The notes under the pieces are model-generated. The model made no database searches. It was given only the letters and a program-made list of their open reading frames with translations, and had not been told where the DNA came from. DNA of 7,031 nucleotides from the NCBI GenBank assembly GCA_947381255.1, contig CANCUC010000040.1:1-7031 (forward strand). The letters run 5' to 3'. Position numbers and translations under genes: made by a program. Of this stretch, positions 4,771-7,031 are shown one piece after another. The stretch comes from Actinomycetota bacterium (lineage in GTDB: Bacteria; Actinomycetota; Actinomycetes; Nanopelagicales; Nanopelagicaceae). Position 1 is the first letter of the stretch, and each line of letters opens with the position of its first letter.

Positions 4771-6201
4771 ATGTCAGTAACCCGTAAGAGGATTACGCCC
4801 GTGAGCATCGCAGAGTTACCCAATCGCGGAAATAACAATCTGCCTGCCCGTCCCATCGAATTTGAACGGACCCCGCCTCAAGATTTATTAGCGGAACAAT
4901 CAGTACTCGGCGGAATGTTGTTATCTAAAGATGCGATTGCCGATGTCGTTGAGATTATTAAAGAGCGCGATTTCTATCGCCCTGCACACGAACTTATCTA
5001 CGATGCCATTCTCGACCTCTATGGCCGTGGAGATCCTGCAGATCCTGTAACTGTCTCTGCTGAATTAACAAAGCGTGGGGATATTGCACGAGCTGGTGGC
5101 GCACCATATCTACACACACTTATCTCTTCTGTACCTACTGCAGCCAACGCGGGTTACTACGCACGTATCGTTCGCGACCGCGCAATCTTGCGTCGCCTTG
5201 TTGAAGCAGGAACCAAGATTGTTCAACTTGGATACTCCGAAGCCGGTGATGTTGATGATGCGGTTGATGCAGCACAGGCCGAGGTTTATCAAGTAACAGA
5301 ATCTCGAATGACTGAAGATTATGTTCAGCTCTCCGAACTTCTTCCAGCTGCTCTCGATGAGATCGAAGCCATCTCATCAGGCGTCGCAGAAGAGGGAGTA
5401 AAGAGTGGATTTAGAGATCTCGATGCACTCACCAATGGTTTCCACCCAGGAAATATGATCGTCCTGGCAGCGCGTCCTGCAGTAGGTAAATCAACTCTCG
5501 GTCTTGATATCGCGCGTTATGCATCGATTCATAAAGGAGATACCTCAGTCATCTTCTCCCTTGAAATGAGCCGCTCTGAAATCACCATGCGTATGCTCTC
5601 CGCGGAGGCCAAGGTTGGTCTTAACAACATTCGTTCCGGCTCACTCTCAGATGATGAGTGGGGTCGTCTAGCGAAGCGTATGGGCGAGATTTCACAAGCC
5701 CCACTCTTTATTGATGATTCACCTAATCTCTCACTGATGGAGATTCGCGCAAAGGCTCGTCGCCTTAAGCAGCGCCACAACCTCAAACTGATCGTCATCG
5801 ATTACTTGCAGCTTATGACTTCCGGAAAACGCGTAGAGAGCCGTCAACAAGAAGTATCAGAGTTCTCACGTAATCTTAAATTGCTCGCGAAGGAACTCAA
5901 CGTTCCGATTATCGCCATCTCGCAGTTAAACCGTTCTCCAGAACAGCGCGCAGATAAGAAGCCGATGCTCTCTGACCTTCGTGAATCAGGATCGATTGAG
6001 CAAGATGCCGACATGGTTATTTTGCTCCACCGCGATGATTTGTATGACAACCAAAATCGCTCAGGCGAGGCCGATCTCATTGTGGCTAAGCACCGTAACG
6101 GTCAGACGCGAACAATTACAGTTGCAGCTCAACTTCACTTTGCTCGATTTGCAGATATCGCCCCCGCATATAGCGGAGGAGAAAACTTCGTTAAGGATTA
6201 A
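4771..6201 (+). CDS. dnaB: Replicative DNA helicase DnaB
   Basis: This 476-residue hexameric 5'-3' helicase unwinds the fork and loads with primase; the length is normal for the family and no intein interrupts it, unlike some mycobacterial copies. The N-terminal domain begins at PPQDLLAEQSVLGGMLLSKD (35-54) and runs to about residue 150, followed by a linker helix and the RecA-like motor. Walker A is ARPAVGKS (234-241, Lys240). FSLEMS follows, with the probable catalytic Glu265, and Walker B LIVIDYLQLM has Asp344. The segment SQLNRSPEQR, then LSDLRESGSIEQDADMV, is diagnostic for DnaB. The start is uncertain: ATG 4771 has AGGAA at 4758-4762, while GTG 4801 has AAGAGGA at 4786-4792; either leaves the helicase domains whole. 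It is separated from rplI by a terminator and a box-rich spacer, so it probably has its own promoter, which I could not pick out. Confidence 0.97.
   Translation: MSVTRKRITPVSIAELPNRGNNNLPARPIEFERTPPQDLLAEQSVLGGMLLSKDAIADVVEIIKERDFYRPAHELIYDAILDLYGRGDPADPVTVSAELTKRGDIARAGGAPYLHTLISSVPTAANAGYYARIVRDRAILRRLVEAGTKIVQLGYSEAGDVDDAVDAAQAEVYQVTESRMTEDYVQLSELLPAALDEIEAISSGVAEEGVKSGFRDLDALTNGFHPGNMIVLAARPAVGKSTLGLDIARYASIHKGDTSVIFSLEMSRSEITMRMLSAEAKVGLNNIRSGSLSDDEWGRLAKRMGEISQAPLFIDDSPNLSLMEIRAKARRLKQRHNLKLIVIDYLQLMTSGKRVESRQQEVSEFSRNLKLLAKELNVPIIAISQLNRSPEQRADKKPMLSDLRESGSIEQDADMVILLHRDDLYDNQNRSGEADLIVAKHRNGQTRTITVAAQLHFARFADIAPAYSGGENFVKD
4786..4803 (+). promoter_or_regulatory. Alternative dnaB ribosome binding site and GTG start
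   Basis: AAGAGGA (4786-4792) lies eight bases before an in-frame GTG at 4801. It is a better Shine-Dalgarno match than AGGAA before the ATG at 4771. If this start is used, DnaB begins at SIAELPN and loses ten basic, poorly conserved residues. Confidence 0.4.
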
Positions 6202-6213
6202 TTACTCCTCCGC
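6173..6213. terminator. 9-bp inverted repeat spanning the convergent dnaB / membrane-protein junction
   Basis: GCGGAGGAG (6173-6181) and CTCCTCCGC (6205-6213) are perfect reverse complements around 23 bases that contain both stop codons. The dnaB TAA (6199-6201) directly abuts the minus-strand TAA (6202-6204), so there is no intergenic DNA. A transcript from either side would fold the same GC-rich hairpin at its 3' end. No T-run follows on either strand, so it is not a classical intrinsic terminator; a bidirectional 3'-end stabiliser or T-less terminator is the likely reading. Confidence 0.5.
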
Positions 6214-6594
6214 ATACCGTGCAACGGTGAAGCCAAAGTGAATTGGTAAGTTGATAGCAAAGATCACAATTGTGGCGCTCATGAGAAGTAACAAGCTTCC
6301 CTTAGTTCCATCCTTAATAAAGATATATTCAAGGGCGCCCGCAAATATCCCATAGGCAAGCAAGGTCCACTTAGCGACTAAAAAGAATGTCTTCCAAGCA
6401 AAATTTGCCAATCGGGATAATAGAAATACATTTACCAGGACGAGCGCTCCCGCAACGAGTACCGCCAAGGTGGTTGGTGCAAGTGAGGTGTGCTTTGGTA
6501 GGTGGGCTGCGAGATAAACGCCGCCAGCAACCACAATCGCCAAAATCGCTACAGAGATCTCTGAAACTGGTGGGAGCTTCTTAGTGGTGTTCAT
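6202..6594 (-). CDS. Small four-helix integral membrane protein of unknown function
   Basis: I do not recognise this 130-residue protein. It has four predicted membrane segments: about residues 13-32, 41-60, 67-92 and 99-122. A short basic/proline N-terminus (MNTTKKLPPV) precedes the first and a short ARYAEE tail follows the last. No signal peptide cleavage site, Cys pair or catalytic motif is visible. Its ATG overlaps the stop of the upstream gene in an ATGA, and a Shine-Dalgarno AAGGA lies inside that gene (6609-6605), ten bases before the start, so the two are translationally coupled. Similar size and topology suggest the two proteins form one membrane complex; that is inference. Confidence 0.8.
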   Translation of the reverse strand: MNTTKKLPPVSEISVAILAIVVAGGVYLAAHLPKHTSLAPTTLAVLVAGALVLVNVFLLSRLANFAWKTFFLVAKWTLLAYGIFAGALEYIFIKDGTKGSLLLLMSATIVIFAINLPIHFGFTVARYAEE

Positions 6595-7031
6595 AGCGTC
6601 GCAATCCTTGTCATAATAATGAGCGTGGCCACTTGCATCGCGCCGGTAATTCCAGCGGTGTAGAGGAAGCGCTTCATCAACTTCTCAATTACTGCACCGT
6701 TTGGCTTCTCCTTCTTTAACTCAAAGAGAACACCAAGGTTTGCTGGCTCCAGGAATCCGAGAGCGATAACCGCCATCGCGCCAACAACAATCATCGATCC
6801 AACAACCCAACCGTGGTGCTTATCTGAGGCGAGGATGAAACCTTCATGACGTGCTAACTGCCAGCCACCGGCTAACGTTGCGATGACGAGAGTTGGCATT
6901 AAGAGAACCATCTTCGGCATAAATCTCTTAGAGAATTCGATGCGCGCCGGGATACTCATTCGTCCAATGATGGGTCCAATAATGAAACCTAAAAATAGAT
7001 CGATAGCGGTCCAGCATGCTCCGCCAACGAC
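6591..7031 (-). CDS. Integral membrane protein, possibly CopD/DUF2269-like, 5' partial
   Basis: The minus-strand frame is open to the right edge, so the gene starts outside the window; 146 residues are seen. A methionine at 6959 is probably internal, because the 24 codons upstream of it encode a plausible membrane helix (ACWTAIDLFLGFIIGPIIGR). Four hydrophobic segments lie at about residues 5-22, 40-60, 75-100 and 122-142 of the visible part. A helix ending in GP, a basic stretch ARIEFSKRFMPK, and a helix ending in GG with WQLARHEGF recall the layout of CopD/DUF2269-type membrane proteins. This resemblance is weak and unverified. His62, His72 and His73 in the loop after the second helix could in principle bind metal. 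It overlaps the following gene by four bases. Confidence 0.75.
   Translation of the reverse strand, partial: VVGGACWTAIDLFLGFIIGPIIGRMSIPARIEFSKRFMPKMVLLMPTLVIATLAGGWQLARHEGFILASDKHHGWVVGSMIVVGAMAVIALGFLEPANLGVLFELKKEKPNGAVIEKLMKRFLYTAGITGAMQVATLIIMTRIATL

Noticed and set aside
4771..6201. Possible intein in dnaB, as known in some actinobacteria
   Set aside because: The helicase motifs are continuous and the protein has normal length; no splicing blocks are present.

Overview
This is an ordinary core-genome segment of an actinobacterium. The gene order class A PBP – GT-C glycosyltransferase – rpsF – ssb – rpsR – rplI – dnaB is the actinobacterial arrangement known near the mycobacterial origin (ponA1–Rv0051–[Rv0052]–rpsF–ssb–rpsR1–rplI–[Rv0057]–dnaB). 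Base composition is moderate rather than GC-rich, spacers are short, stop codons are mostly TAA, and there is a zinc-ribbon type S18 and an SSB ending DDQPPF. Together these suggest a small-genome freshwater actinobacterium of the Nanopelagicales (acI) kind. That placement is an inference from style and synteny, not a measured identity.

Layout. Positions 1-1548 hold the 3' part of a bifunctional penicillin-binding protein, cut by the left edge. Ten bases later a polytopic GT87-like mannosyltransferase (1559-2767) follows on the same strand. A structured 120-base leader (2768-2887) precedes a compact replication/translation cluster: rpsF, ssb, rpsR and rplI, closed by a strong intrinsic terminator (4524-4575). 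A 195-base spacer, rich in DnaA-box-like 9-mers, leads into dnaB (4771-6201). The dnaB stop codon abuts the stop codon of a convergent gene, and a 9-bp inverted repeat spans the junction. On the minus strand, two translationally coupled small membrane proteins of unknown function fill the rest; the upstream one runs off the right edge.

Functional links. The PBP and the glycosyltransferase both serve the cell envelope. The rpsF operon encodes S6 and S18, which bind each other in the 30S subunit and are known in other bacteria to bind the rpsF leader as a complex; the leader here has features compatible with that control. SSB and DnaB are replication fork partners.

No mobile element, CRISPR array, RNA gene or defence system was seen. 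The most interesting material is non-coding: the helically phased box array upstream of dnaB, the rpsF leader with an anti-Shine-Dalgarno segment, and the inverted repeat at the convergent junction.
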